Source: Terriglobia bacterium (GTDB lineage Bacteria; Acidobacteriota; Terriglobia; Bryobacterales; Bryobacteraceae). Taken from it: a stretch of 55,942 nt of DNA. The stretch lies in assembly GCA_020073615.1 (NCBI GenBank), contig JAIQEX010000029.1, positions 1-55,942 on the forward strand, given 5' to 3'. Below are positions 41,682 through 50,374 of this stretch, in pieces. The notes under the pieces are model-generated. The model had not been told where the DNA came from. It saw only the letters and a list, made by a program, of their open reading frames with translations, and made no database searches. The position numbers and the translations under genes were made by a program. Each line of letters starts with the position of its first letter. Position 1 is the stretch's first letter.

Positions 41682-44302
41682 TGGGATCCCGCCGCGAATG
41701 GCTTTGCGGTGTGCTGGGCCGATTCTACGGGAAGGCGCTGGTGCTGTATCCGGCGGCCTTTCGCGAGGAATTCGGCGCCGAGATGAGGCAGTTTTTTCGC
41801 GACGACTGCCGGCGGACCGTGCGCGCGAGCGGCGCGGCGGGCCTGCTCTGGTTGGGAATTCGGGCGGTGTTCGATGTGGCGCGTTCCGCGCCGGGAGTTC
41901 ACATGGAGATCGTACGGCAGGACGTGCGCTTCGCGTGGCGTATGCTCTGCAGCGCCAAAGGATTCACTATGACGGCGGTTGCGGCGCTGGCGTTGGGCAT
42001 TGGGGCCAACGGCACGATTTTCAGCCTGGTGAACGGCATCCTGATCCGGCCGCTGCCGTTTCCCGATTCCGGGCGGCTGGTTATGATTTGGGACAGGAAC
42101 CCGAAGGGAATCGAGCGCAACAAGGTTTCGCCGCCCAACTTTGTGGACTATCGCGCGGGCACGAAGTCCATGGCCGGCGTCACCGCGTTCTATGAAGACA
42201 CCGCGAGCCTGCTGGGAGCGAGCGAGCCGGAGCACGTGACCAGTTGCTTGGTTTCGCCGGAGTTCTTCGACGTGCTGGGGGTAAAGCCGCTGTGGGGCGC
42301 GGGACTGGCGGGCGAGGCCTCCGTTCCGGCCGCGGTGCTGAGCCATAGCCTGTGGGAGCGGCGCTTCGCCGGCGATCCGGGAGCGATCGGCAGGAGCCTG
42401 CGCATCGACGGGCGCGAGTATGCGATTCGCGGCGTCATGCCGCCCGATTTCCGCTTCCCCACGCGCGAGACGGCAGTCTGGACCACCATGCCGTTCGATC
42501 CGGCACGATTCAGCCGCCAGGCTCACTTTCTGGGAGTGGTGGGAAGGCTGAAGCCGGGTGCTTCGCTCGCGCAGGCACGCGCCGAACTGCAAGTGGTAGC
42601 GGCCGGGATGGCGCGCGAATATCCGGCCTCGAATCGCGGCTGGGGGGTCACCGCGGTTCCGCTCCAGGAGCAGGTGGTCGCGACCGCGCGCACCTCGTTG
42701 CTGGTATTCCTGGGAGCGGTGGGTTTCGTTCTGCTGATTGCCTGTGCCAATACCGCCAACCTGCTGCTGGCGCGCGCCACCCAGCGGGAAGGGGAAATGG
42801 CCGTGCGCATGGCTTTGGGAGCGGGCACGGTGCGCCTGGCGCGGCAGATGGTCACGGAGAGCGTTTTGCTGGCGCTGCTCGGTGGCGCGGCCGGTCTGGC
42901 GGTCACGGTGGCCAGCGTAGCCGGGTTGAAGGTGCTTCATCCGGCGTCCATTCCGCGGTTGGACGAGGTGACCGCCGGCGGCTGGGTAGTAGCTTTCACT
43001 CTGGCCATGTCGCTGGCGGCGGGCCTGGCTTGTGGGCTGGCGCCGGCGTGGCGCATTTCGCGCACGGATCTGAACGCCGGGCTGAAGGAAGGCGGTCCCA
43101 ACCGCAAGAGCTTTGCCGGCCATGGAATGCGCGGTCTCCTCATTATGTCGGAGGTGGCCCTGTCGGTGCTGCTGATGCTCGGAGCGGGGCTCCTCATGCG
43201 GACGTTTCTCCACTTGCAGCGGCTGGATCCCGGGTTCGACGCGGGGCGGGCCGTGACGCTCACCGTGGACATGCCGCCGGTGCGGTACGGTGGCGCGCCG
43301 CAGCGGGCCGCCCTGCTGGAGGAGGCTGCCGCGCGGGTGCGGGCCCTCCCCGGCGTGGAAGCTGCGGGGCTGATCAGCAATCTGCCGTTGACCGGGGGCG
43401 AAGGATTCAACCGGTTCGGATTCCGGATCGAGGGCCGGGACGACTCCGCCGCCACCGGGGACTACCGCTTTTACGCGCGCTGGATCACGCCGGGGTATCT
43501 GCGCGGCATGGCCATCCCGCTGTTGCGCGGCCGCGACTTCTCGAATGCCGACCGCGATGGGGCGCCCCCGGTGGTGATCGTCGATTCCGCCCTGGCCAGC
43601 CGCTGGTTTCCCCACGAGAATCCGGTGGGCAAACTCCTCCGTTTGAGCTATGCGCCAGCGGAGCCGCGGGAAATCGTCGGTGTGGCGCGCGAGGTGCGGC
43701 TGCTCGGTCTGGATACGGAGCCGGCTCCGCAAATCTACATTCCCGCCCTGCAGGAGGCGCGATTCCCCACTATGACCCTGGTGGTGCGCAGCGCTTTGCC
43801 GCCCGAGGCCGCCGCCGCGAGTGCCCGCGCCGCATTGCGCGGCATCGACCGCAACCTGCCGGTGTACGATGTGCGGCCGCTCGCCGAACTGGTGGCGGAT
43901 TCGATTGCCGCGCGGCGTTTTCGCACGCTGCTCATGGGCGCGCTCGCCGCGCTGGCGCTGTTTCTGGCGGCAGTGGGCGTCTACGGCGTGATGTCCTCGA
44001 TGGCGGGCGAGCGGCTGCGGGAGATCGGGATTCGGATGGCGCTGGGTGCGCGCCGGCCGGACATTCTGCTGCTGATCGTGCGCCAGGGCATGAAGCATGC
44101 GCTGGCGGGCGCGGCGGGAGGATTGGCGGCCGCCCTGCTGCTCACCCGCGCCCTGACGGGCCTGCTGTATGGCGTGAGCCGCCTGGATGGGTGGAGCTTT
44201 GCGGCGGCCGCCGCGACCGTGCTGGCGGCGGCCTTCCTGGCGTGTCTGGTGCCGGCCCTGAAAGCGGCACGGGTCGATCCCCTCGGCGCCCTGCGGAGGT
44301 AG
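41681..44302 (+). CDS. ADOP-type duplicated ABC permease (MacB/FtsX-like)
   Basis: 873 residues from ATG 41681. N-terminal ~90 residues form the ADOP extension (LYPAAFREEFGAEMRQFFRDD). Then two MacB/FtsX units follow: helix and periplasmic domain (TMTAVAALALGIGANGTIFSLVNGIL), ~3 helices near 360-480, a second periplasmic domain (~500-720) and three final helices with the IRMALGARRPDILLLIV and LVPALKAARVDPLGALR motifs. No ATPase gene is adjacent, as expected for the 'acidobacterial duplicated orphan permease' group. Such proteins may move antimicrobial compounds or lipids, but the substrate is unknown. Confidence 0.93.
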   Translation: MGSRREWLCGVLGRFYGKALVLYPAAFREEFGAEMRQFFRDDCRRTVRASGAAGLLWLGIRAVFDVARSAPGVHMEIVRQDVRFAWRMLCSAKGFTMTAVAALALGIGANGTIFSLVNGILIRPLPFPDSGRLVMIWDRNPKGIERNKVSPPNFVDYRAGTKSMAGVTAFYEDTASLLGASEPEHVTSCLVSPEFFDVLGVKPLWGAGLAGEASVPAAVLSHSLWERRFAGDPGAIGRSLRIDGREYAIRGVMPPDFRFPTRETAVWTTMPFDPARFSRQAHFLGVVGRLKPGASLAQARAELQVVAAGMAREYPASNRGWGVTAVPLQEQVVATARTSLLVFLGAVGFVLLIACANTANLLLARATQREGEMAVRMALGAGTVRLARQMVTESVLLALLGGAAGLAVTVASVAGLKVLHPASIPRLDEVTAGGWVVAFTLAMSLAAGLACGLAPAWRISRTDLNAGLKEGGPNRKSFAGHGMRGLLIMSEVALSVLLMLGAGLLMRTFLHLQRLDPGFDAGRAVTLTVDMPPVRYGGAPQRAALLEEAAARVRALPGVEAAGLISNLPLTGGEGFNRFGFRIEGRDDSAATGDYRFYARWITPGYLRGMAIPLLRGRDFSNADRDGAPPVVIVDSALASRWFPHENPVGKLLRLSYAPAEPREIVGVAREVRLLGLDTEPAPQIYIPALQEARFPTMTLVVRSALPPEAAAASARAALRGIDRNLPVYDVRPLAELVADSIAARRFRTLLMGALAALALFLAAVGVYGVMSSMAGERLREIGIRMALGARRPDILLLIVRQGMKHALAGAAGGLAAALLLTRALTGLLYGVSRLDGWSFAAAAATVLAAAFLACLVPALKAARVDPLGALRR

Positions 44303-44309
44303 GCCATCG

Positions 44310-44702
44310 TCACGGGCGCGGGGCGCCGCCACGGCGTTTGCGTTCGGCGGCGCGGACCTGCCGTTCGTCCATGCCGAAATAGTGCGCGATCTCGTGCCAG
44401 ACGGTGTCCTGGACCAGTTTGGCGAGGTGTTCGGGACTCTGCGCGAGGCGCTCGTGGGGGCCCTGAAAGATAATGATGCGGTCGGGCATGGCGAAGGGCT
44501 CGAAGACGCTGCGGGTGGTGAGCGGGCGGCCTTCGTAGAGGCCCAGCAGAGTCGAGCCGGCTGGGGCGCCGCCGCGCGCGAGCTGGCCGGGCGAGGGCCA
44601 GGGTTCCACCATGAGGGCGACGTTCTTCAGGCGCCGGCGGAAGCGCGCCGGGATGCGGGCGTAGGCGGCGGCCACGAGGCGATCAAAGTCGGCGGGGACC
44701 AC
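44310..44702 (-). CDS. Zincin-like metallopeptidase family protein (HEIAH)
   Basis: 130 residues. The HEIAHYFGMDE motif near residue 103 is the HExxHxxGxxD site of short zincins (PF06262-type). The upstream part has FDRLVAAAYARIPARFRRRLKNVALMVE and GLYEGRPL, DRIIIFQGP. There is no signal peptide, so it is cytoplasmic. The role is unknown; it is convergent with the ADOP gene (8 bp between stops) and divergent from cmk. Confidence 0.85.
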   Translation of the reverse strand: MVPADFDRLVAAAYARIPARFRRRLKNVALMVEPWPSPGQLARGGAPAGSTLLGLYEGRPLTTRSVFEPFAMPDRIIIFQGPHERLAQSPEHLAKLVQDTVWHEIAHYFGMDERQVRAAERKRRGGAPRP

Positions 44703-44720
44703 AATGGTTTATTCTATTTC

Positions 44721-45413
44721 TTGGCAAACCCCAAACAGAAGCGCGTAGTGGTGGCCATCGACGGGCCGGCGGGCGCGGGCAAGAGCACCATCGCCAAGCG
44801 GCTGGCGGACCGCCTGGGCTTCACCTACATCGATACCGGGGCGATGTACCGCGCAGTGGCGCTGTGGGCGCTGCGGCGGAACGTGGATCCGGCGGACAGC
44901 CATCGCATGGAACAACTGGCCCTGGCCGCGGAGATCGAGCTTTCGCCGGGGCACATCCAGCTCAACGGCGAAGATGTAACCGAAGCGATCCGGCGGCCGG
45001 AGGTTTCGAGCGGGGCCTCGAAGGTGGCGGTGATTCCCGGCGTGCGGCGCGCGATGGTGGCCAAGCAGCGCGCCATAGGGGAGCGCGCCAGCGTGGTGAT
45101 GGAAGGGCGGGACATCGGCACGGTGGTGTTTCCCGATGCCCAGGTGAAGGTTTTTCTGGATGCCGACGCGGCGGAGCGGGTGCGGCGGCGGCTCCTGGAA
45201 GCGCGCGCGGCGGGACAGGAGATTTCGCGCGAGGGCCTGGCGGCGCAGATGAAGGAGCGCGACGAGCGCGACAGCACGCGCGCCGATGCCCCGCTGGCAC
45301 AAGCGCCGGACGCGGTGTACCTCGATTCCACGCGGCTCGGAATAGAGGAAGTGGAAGAGGCGATTCTGAAGATCGTGCGGGCGCGGGTGACCAACGGGAA
45401 GGAACTGAATTGA
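44721..45413 (+). CDS. cmk: Cytidylate kinase
   Basis: 230 residues when started at TTG 44721. It phosphorylates CMP and dCMP. P-loop AIDGPAGAGKSTIAKRLA, YIDTGAMYRAVALWAL, MEGRDIGTVVFPDA and the lid region ERVRRRLLEA; the ending ADAPLAQAPDAVYLDST is family-typical. TTG is chosen because the fold begins right after it and upstream codons overlap the divergent zincin; the GTG at 44748 would trim the first strand. The gene overlaps the aspartokinase start by 4 bases. Confidence 0.93.
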   Translation: MANPKQKRVVVAIDGPAGAGKSTIAKRLADRLGFTYIDTGAMYRAVALWALRRNVDPADSHRMEQLALAAEIELSPGHIQLNGEDVTEAIRRPEVSSGASKVAVIPGVRRAMVAKQRAIGERASVVMEGRDIGTVVFPDAQVKVFLDADAAERVRRRLLEARAAGQEISREGLAAQMKERDERDSTRADAPLAQAPDAVYLDSTRLGIEEVEEAILKIVRARVTNGKELN

Positions 45414-46882
45414 AGAACCTGCTCATCATGAAATTCGGCGGGACGAGCGTGGGCTCGGCGGAACGCTTCCGGGCGGCGGCGTGGCTGGTGGTGGAAGAGG
45501 CGAAGAAGCGGCCGGTGGCGGTAGTGGTTTCGGCGATGTCCAAGATCACCGACCTGTTGCTCGATACCATGCGGCACGCCGAGGCGGGGGACCAGGCGGG
45601 GATGGCCGCCAACCTGGCGCAGTTGCGGAGCCGCCACGAGCAGGTATGCCGCGAGTTGTTGCCGGAGGACCGGCAGGCGGCGGTGCAGGCGAAGATCGGC
45701 AAGCGGATCGAAGAGTTTGAGCGCATCGTGAACGGCATGGCCATGCTGGGCGAGCGGCCGCCGCGCTCGGTGGACGAAGCGGTGGTGGCGGGCGAGCGGC
45801 TCTCGGTGGTGCTGCTTTCCGAATACCTGAAGTCGCAGGGGACGGCGGCGGCGGCGGTGGACGCGCGCGATGTGGTGGTGACCGACGCGGTGTTCGGCAA
45901 CGCTTCCCCGCTGATGGAGCCGACGCGGGAAAAGGCGCGGGCGAAGCTGTTGCCGCTGTTGCGCCAGGGCACGCTGCCGGTGATCACGGGCTTCAACGGG
46001 GCGACGGCGGACGGGCGGCCGACCACGCTGGGACGCGGCGGGTCGGATTTTTCAGCGTCCATCGTGGCGGCGGCCCTGGATGCTGCCGAGTTGTGGATCT
46101 GGACCGATGTGGACGGCATCATGAGCGCCGATCCGCGGCTGGTGCCGGATGCCGCCATACTGGGCGAGATCACCTACGCGGAGGCGGCCGAACTGGCGTA
46201 TGCGGGGGCCAAGGTGCTGCATCCGCGGACCCTGGCGCCGCTGGCGGAAAAGAAAATTCCGGTGTGGAGCAAGAACAGCTTCGCGCCCGAGAAGCCGGGG
46301 ACGCGGATCGTGCCGGCGACTTCGCAGGGCACTACTACGCGCGCGGTGGCGTCGCTGGGCAAAGTGGCGCTCATCTCGCTGGAATCGGCCAGCCCGGAAT
46401 TAAACGGCGTGCAAGTGATGGCGCGGGCGCTGGACGCGATTGCGCGGATGAACGTGGAGGTGCTGCTGGTTTCCAGCTCGAGCTACCGGCAGAGCTTCTG
46501 TTTTCTGGTGCGCGAGGAGGAACTGGAGCGCTCCATGGCGGCGCTCGAAGCCGCTCTGGCGCTGGAACTGGCGCATCATTATCTGGAGCCGATCAAAGTG
46601 GACCGCGAGGTGGGGCTGCTGGCGGCGGTGGGCGAGGGGATGCAGGGAAAGTCGGGGCTGGCGGGGCGGATCTTCACGGCCATTTCGCGGGTGCAGGTCA
46701 ATGTCATCGCCATCGCGCAGGGGTCGAGCGAATTGACCATTGCGGTGGTGGTGCGGCGCGACGGGCTGGAGAAAGCGGTGCAGGCGGTGCATGCGGAGTG
46801 CGGCCTGGGGCAGCGGCCGCCAGTACCAGTGTTTCCGTACCCGGAAGGGGGTCCGAACGTGCGCTCGAAAGGCCGGGAGTAA
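45410..46882 (+). CDS. lysC: Aspartate kinase
   Basis: 490 residues. KFGGTSVGSAERF at the start is the aspartokinase signature. FNGATADGRPTTLGRGGSDFSA, WTDVDGIMSADPRLV and YAGAKVLHPRTLAPLAEKKIPVWSKNSF form the catalytic core, followed by two ACT domains from ~325 (VALISLESA.., VGEGMQGKSGLAGRIFTAIS) for feedback by lysine or threonine. It makes aspartyl phosphate for lysine, threonine and methionine synthesis. The TTG at 45410 overlaps the cmk stop (TTGA); ATG 45428 would give MKFGGTSV. Long class of monofunctional enzyme, like E. coli LysC. A functional link with cmk is not obvious. Confidence 0.94.
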   Translation: MKNLLIMKFGGTSVGSAERFRAAAWLVVEEAKKRPVAVVVSAMSKITDLLLDTMRHAEAGDQAGMAANLAQLRSRHEQVCRELLPEDRQAAVQAKIGKRIEEFERIVNGMAMLGERPPRSVDEAVVAGERLSVVLLSEYLKSQGTAAAAVDARDVVVTDAVFGNASPLMEPTREKARAKLLPLLRQGTLPVITGFNGATADGRPTTLGRGGSDFSASIVAAALDAAELWIWTDVDGIMSADPRLVPDAAILGEITYAEAAELAYAGAKVLHPRTLAPLAEKKIPVWSKNSFAPEKPGTRIVPATSQGTTTRAVASLGKVALISLESASPELNGVQVMARALDAIARMNVEVLLVSSSSYRQSFCFLVREEELERSMAALEAALALELAHHYLEPIKVDREVGLLAAVGEGMQGKSGLAGRIFTAISRVQVNVIAIAQGSSELTIAVVVRRDGLEKAVQAVHAECGLGQRPPVPVFPYPEGGPNVRSKGRE

Positions 46883-47013
46883 GGCGTAGTTTGGCTTTGT
46901 TTCATCGATTTAGGGTTGTCTTTTGGGTGAGCGAGGGCAGGCGGAGCGTACTGGGACCTTGGCGGCGAAACTAGTGTGGATTTTTCCTCCAGAAATCTGG
47001 TATTATTAGGTAC

Positions 47014-47580
47014 ATGTTGGGCCGGTTTTTTTCCGGGGTTTCAGTCCTGTTACTACCGGTATTGGCCGCAGTTTTCGCGGCACCCTCCTTAGCACAGCAA
47101 CCAGCGCAGGCTCCTGCGGTGAGCACCGCGGGTCTGTCCGCCGATCAGCAGTCGGATCGGCACGTAGTGCAGCAGCCGCAGGTTTCGGTGCCGACAACCG
47201 CGCGGGAGCGCACAGTGTTGTGCGAGAGCTTCGCTGCGGAGCGGTTGTGGGTGTGGCAGAACCGGCTGAACCTGCGGGACTGGAACATCACCGTGGTGAT
47301 GACGCGGGCCAGCGATCTGAAGCCGCGGACGCTGGGAAACATCCACTGGGATCTGCCCAAAAAGACCGCCACGATTCACGTACTCGATCCGGCCGACTAC
47401 CACATGGCATTTCCCGAGATGCTCAAGGACATGGAATTCACGGTGGTGCATGAGCTGATCCATCTGGGAATGGCTCCGGTGCTGGCGGATCTGCAGCGCA
47501 CCGATGCCAACCGCCGCGAAGAGGAGCACGCCGTCAATCACATGGCGGACGCGCTGCTGGGGCTGGACCGCGGGAAGTAG
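47014..47580 (+). CDS. Secreted putative metallopeptidase (HELIH)
   Basis: 188 residues. Signal peptide: VSVLLLPVLAAVFAAPSLA, then QQ. The mature part has VVHELIHLGMAPVLADL with His146, Glu147 and His150. A later EEHAVNHMADALL may supply a third ligand. A conserved W.WQNRLNLRDWNITVV lies upstream. The layout resembles SprT/zincin-like folds, but the family is not recognised. It stands alone between lysC and the Usp gene. A TATTAT box (47001-47006) lies only 8 nt before the ATG, so a leaderless transcript is possible. Confidence 0.7.
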   Translation: MLGRFFSGVSVLLLPVLAAVFAAPSLAQQPAQAPAVSTAGLSADQQSDRHVVQQPQVSVPTTARERTVLCESFAAERLWVWQNRLNLRDWNITVVMTRASDLKPRTLGNIHWDLPKKTATIHVLDPADYHMAFPEMLKDMEFTVVHELIHLGMAPVLADLQRTDANRREEEHAVNHMADALLGLDRGK

Positions 47581-47675
47581 CAACCACGGCGACCGGCTCT
47601 CCGCGATCGGCTTTCGGACTCACGGTTTGGAATCGGATTATCCTGTGGTAGGGGCTGCCGCCCTCGGAGGCGCTC

Positions 47676-48542
47676 GTGCCATTTCTCGCCAAAATTCTGC
47701 TGCCGGTGGATTTTTCGGAACGCTCCATGGGCGCCGTGCGGTACGCCAAGCCGCTGGCCTGCCAGTTTCAGGCGGAGCTCATTCTGCTGCACGTTCTGGC
47801 GCCGCCGGAACACGCGTTCGGGACGCCGGATATGGGCGGCTCGATGCTGGCCGAGTTATATAAAGACCGGGCCAGGCGGTTGGCCGAAGAAATGGACGGA
47901 TTCCTGGCTTCGGAGCTGGCGGAGTTGAACGTGCGCCGGGTGGTGTTGGAAGGCGATCCGGCGGGAAAGATCGTGGAATTCGCCACGGGAGAACATGCCG
48001 ATCTGATCGTCATGCCGACGCACGGCTTCGGACAATTCCGGCGCTTCATTCTGGGATCGAACACGGCCAAGGTGCTGCACGATGCCGACTGCCCGGTGTG
48101 GACCGGGGTACACCTGGAGGAAGCTCCACGGACGGCGGCGGCGTTTCGCGGCATCCTGTGCGCCGTGGACCTGGGCCCGCAGAGCTCGAAGACGCTGTTC
48201 TGGGCGGCGCGCATGGCGCAGGAGACGGGGGCGCGCCTGACCCTGATGCACGCTCCGGATGTCGGGCAGGTGCCGGGGGACGACGCCGATGTCAAATGGC
48301 GGCGAGACGTGCGGGAGGGGGCGGCGAAAGAGTTGCTGCGGCTCCAGCGGTTTGTGGGCGCGGACGCCGATTTCCTCATCGAGGACGGAGAGCCGGCAGC
48401 GGTGATCTGCGAGGCGGCGGCGCGATTGCGGGCCGACATGCTGGTGATCGGGCGCGGCTCGGCGGCGGGGGTCTTCGGACGGCTGCGCACCAACGCGTAC
48501 GCCATCATCCGGCAATCGCCGTGCCCGGTCGTGAGCGTGTAG
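47676..48542 (+). CDS. Tandem universal stress protein (two UspA domains)
   Basis: 288 residues. GTG 47676 with GGAGG 5 nt upstream. Domain 1: KILLPVDFSERSMGAVRYA, ADLIVMPTHGFGQFRRFILGSNTAKVLHDADCPVW, with the GxxGxxRxxxGS-like ATP site. Domain 2: FRGILCAVDLGPQSSKTLFWAARM, ADMLVIGRGSAAGVFGRLRTNAYAIIRQSPCPVVSV, with a similar site. Tandem Usp proteins bind ATP and act in stress survival. No regulatory partner is adjacent. Confidence 0.92.
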   Translation: MPFLAKILLPVDFSERSMGAVRYAKPLACQFQAELILLHVLAPPEHAFGTPDMGGSMLAELYKDRARRLAEEMDGFLASELAELNVRRVVLEGDPAGKIVEFATGEHADLIVMPTHGFGQFRRFILGSNTAKVLHDADCPVWTGVHLEEAPRTAAAFRGILCAVDLGPQSSKTLFWAARMAQETGARLTLMHAPDVGQVPGDDADVKWRRDVREGAAKELLRLQRFVGADADFLIEDGEPAAVICEAAARLRADMLVIGRGSAAGVFGRLRTNAYAIIRQSPCPVVSV

Positions 48543-48568
48543 CCTCCCGCCGTGCTAAATTGCTGGGA

Positions 48569-50347
48569 GTGAATCCCCGGACGGTTTACCAGGTATTGGA
48601 AGAGACGGCGCAGACATATGGCGACGCGCCGGCCCTGCATCAGCCCGACGCCAGCGCGCCTTCGGGCTATCTGACCTACTCGTGGAACCAATACAAGCGG
48701 GCGGCGGAGGAGATTGCCGCCGGGTTGCGTTCGCTGGGGGTCGGCAAAGGCGACGTGGTGGCTCTCGATTCCGAGACGCGGCTGGAATTCTATCTGGCCG
48801 ATTTGGGAATCATGACCAACGGGTCGATTGCCGCAGCCATGTATCCCAGCTATCCGCCCAAGGACCTGATGCGCACCATCGAGTGCGTGGCGGCGCGGGC
48901 CGCGTTTGTGGAGGACGCGAAGACATACGAGGCGCTGCGCGGCGCCGCGGTGGGGCAGTGGATCCTGCTGACCGGGCGGGCGGAAGGCGCGCTCACGCTG
49001 GAAGAGTTGCGGCAGGAGGGGCGCGTCGCGCTGGCGCGGGACACGGCGCTGCTGGCGCGGCTGCGCGCGGAAACCGGGCCCGGGGACGTGGCGATCCTGT
49101 ACCTCACCTCGGGCGCCACCGGGGAGCCCAAGATGGCGCTGGTATCGCACCAGGCGCTGGTGGCCAACGTGGACATGGGGCCGGCGGCGCTGCCCATAGG
49201 GCCGGAGGACCGGACGGTGGCGTTTCTGCCCTCGGCGCACATCGCGCAGCGCGTGGTGATGGAACTGCTGCCGTTGCGCTTGGGGATGCCGGTGACCTTT
49301 TTCCAGAGCCTGTTGCAGTTGCCGCAGGACATCCGCAAAGTGCGCCCGACCATCCTGCTGGCGCCGCCGCGCATGTGGGAGCGCATCTACTCCACCGTCT
49401 GCACCGAGCTGCGCAAGCGGCCGGCGGTGGCGCGCAAGGCGTTTTACGGGGGCTTGGCGCTGGCCCTGGCGGCGGCGCGCTGCCGCCGGGAGGGCCGGCC
49501 GGTTCCGTGGCGAATTCGCGGGCCGCTGAAGCTGGCCGACCGCGTTTTGTTTCGCAAAGTGCGCGCCCGCTTCGGCGGCGAGATCAAGGTGGCGGCCTCG
49601 GGCGCGGCTCCCCTGGGCAAGGACCTGGCGGAATTCTATGAAGCAATCGGCATGCCGATCATCGAGGGCTACGGGTTGACCGAGGGGGGCGTGGTGACCC
49701 TGAACCCGCTGGATGCGCCGAAGCCGGGCAGCATCGGCAAGACGCTGGGAGGAGTCGAGGTGCGGGTGGCCGAGGACGGCGAATTGCTGGTCAAGAGCCC
49801 GTGCCTGTTTCTGGGCTACCTGAACGACGCGGCCACCACGGCGGAGGTGCTGCGCGACGGCTGGCTGCACACCGGCGACATCGGCGAAATCGATGGCGAA
49901 GGCTTTGTGTTCATCACGGGGCGAAAGAAGGAGCTGATTGTCTCCTCGACGGGAAAGAAGATTTATCCGTCGCGCGTGGAGAACCTCCTCAAGACGGAAC
50001 CGCTGGTCAGCCAGGTGCTGCTGCTGGGCGACCGCCTGCCGTACCTGATGGCGCTGATCACCATCAACCCGGTGATGGCCGAGACGCTGAAAGGCATGGA
50101 CGAATGGAAGGGGCGGCCGCTGGCGGAACTGGCGCAGGCGCCGCCGGTGCTGGCCGAGATTCAGAAAACCGTGACGCGCGTGAACAAGCTGCTGGCGCCC
50201 TTCGAGCAAGTGCGCAAACACCGCGTGCTGGGGCGCGATTTTTCGATCGAGCAGGGCGAGTTGACGGCCACCATGAAGGTGCGGCGCGCACGGACCATGG
50301 AGAACTTCAAAGCGGAGATCGACGAGTTGTATGCAGGGCGGGAATAG
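48569..50347 (+). CDS. Long-chain acyl-CoA synthetase-like AMP-forming enzyme
   Basis: 592 residues from GTG 48569 (VNPRTVYQVLEE); TTG 48560 is also possible. The AMP signature ILYLTSGATGEPKMALVSH has the usual T-S-G-x-T-G-x-P-K. IIEGYGLTEGG follows, then GWLHTGDIGEIDGEGFVFITGRKKELIVSSTGKKIYPSRVE. This last part is the long-chain acyl-CoA synthetase type (FadD15/FAA group), which activates fatty acids as acyl-AMP and acyl-CoA. The C-terminal KTVTRVNKLLAPFEQVRKHRVL is typical. It is 26 bp after the Usp stop. Confidence 0.92.
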   Translation: MNPRTVYQVLEETAQTYGDAPALHQPDASAPSGYLTYSWNQYKRAAEEIAAGLRSLGVGKGDVVALDSETRLEFYLADLGIMTNGSIAAAMYPSYPPKDLMRTIECVAARAAFVEDAKTYEALRGAAVGQWILLTGRAEGALTLEELRQEGRVALARDTALLARLRAETGPGDVAILYLTSGATGEPKMALVSHQALVANVDMGPAALPIGPEDRTVAFLPSAHIAQRVVMELLPLRLGMPVTFFQSLLQLPQDIRKVRPTILLAPPRMWERIYSTVCTELRKRPAVARKAFYGGLALALAAARCRREGRPVPWRIRGPLKLADRVLFRKVRARFGGEIKVAASGAAPLGKDLAEFYEAIGMPIIEGYGLTEGGVVTLNPLDAPKPGSIGKTLGGVEVRVAEDGELLVKSPCLFLGYLNDAATTAEVLRDGWLHTGDIGEIDGEGFVFITGRKKELIVSSTGKKIYPSRVENLLKTEPLVSQVLLLGDRLPYLMALITINPVMAETLKGMDEWKGRPLAELAQAPPVLAEIQKTVTRVNKLLAPFEQVRKHRVLGRDFSIEQGELTATMKVRRARTMENFKAEIDELYAGRE

Positions 50348-50357
50348 GGGACAGGCC

Positions 50358-50371
50358 GGGCAGGCCTGCCC
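50358..50371. terminator. Perfect 14-bp palindrome between convergent genes
   Basis: GGGCAGGCCTGCCC stands between the acyl-CoA synthetase stop (50347) and the CCP-like stop (50375). Its position and symmetry suggest a two-way transcription stop. No T-run is present. Confidence 0.5.
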
Positions 50372-50374
50372 CAC

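Noticed and set aside
41567-44332. 921-codon minus-strand frame opposite the ADOP permease
   Set aside because: Composition is Gln/Arg/His/Gly-rich with no domain; the plus strand holds an intact two-unit permease. It is an antisense artefact of high GC.
47001-47013. TATTAT box just before the secreted metallopeptidase ATG
   Set aside because: No -35 partner at 16-18 bp; the leaderless possibility is noted in the gene entry but not called as a feature.
47768-50374. 868-codon minus-strand frame opposite Usp and acyl-CoA synthetase
   Set aside because: Antisense to two genes with intact family motifs; no protein-like features.
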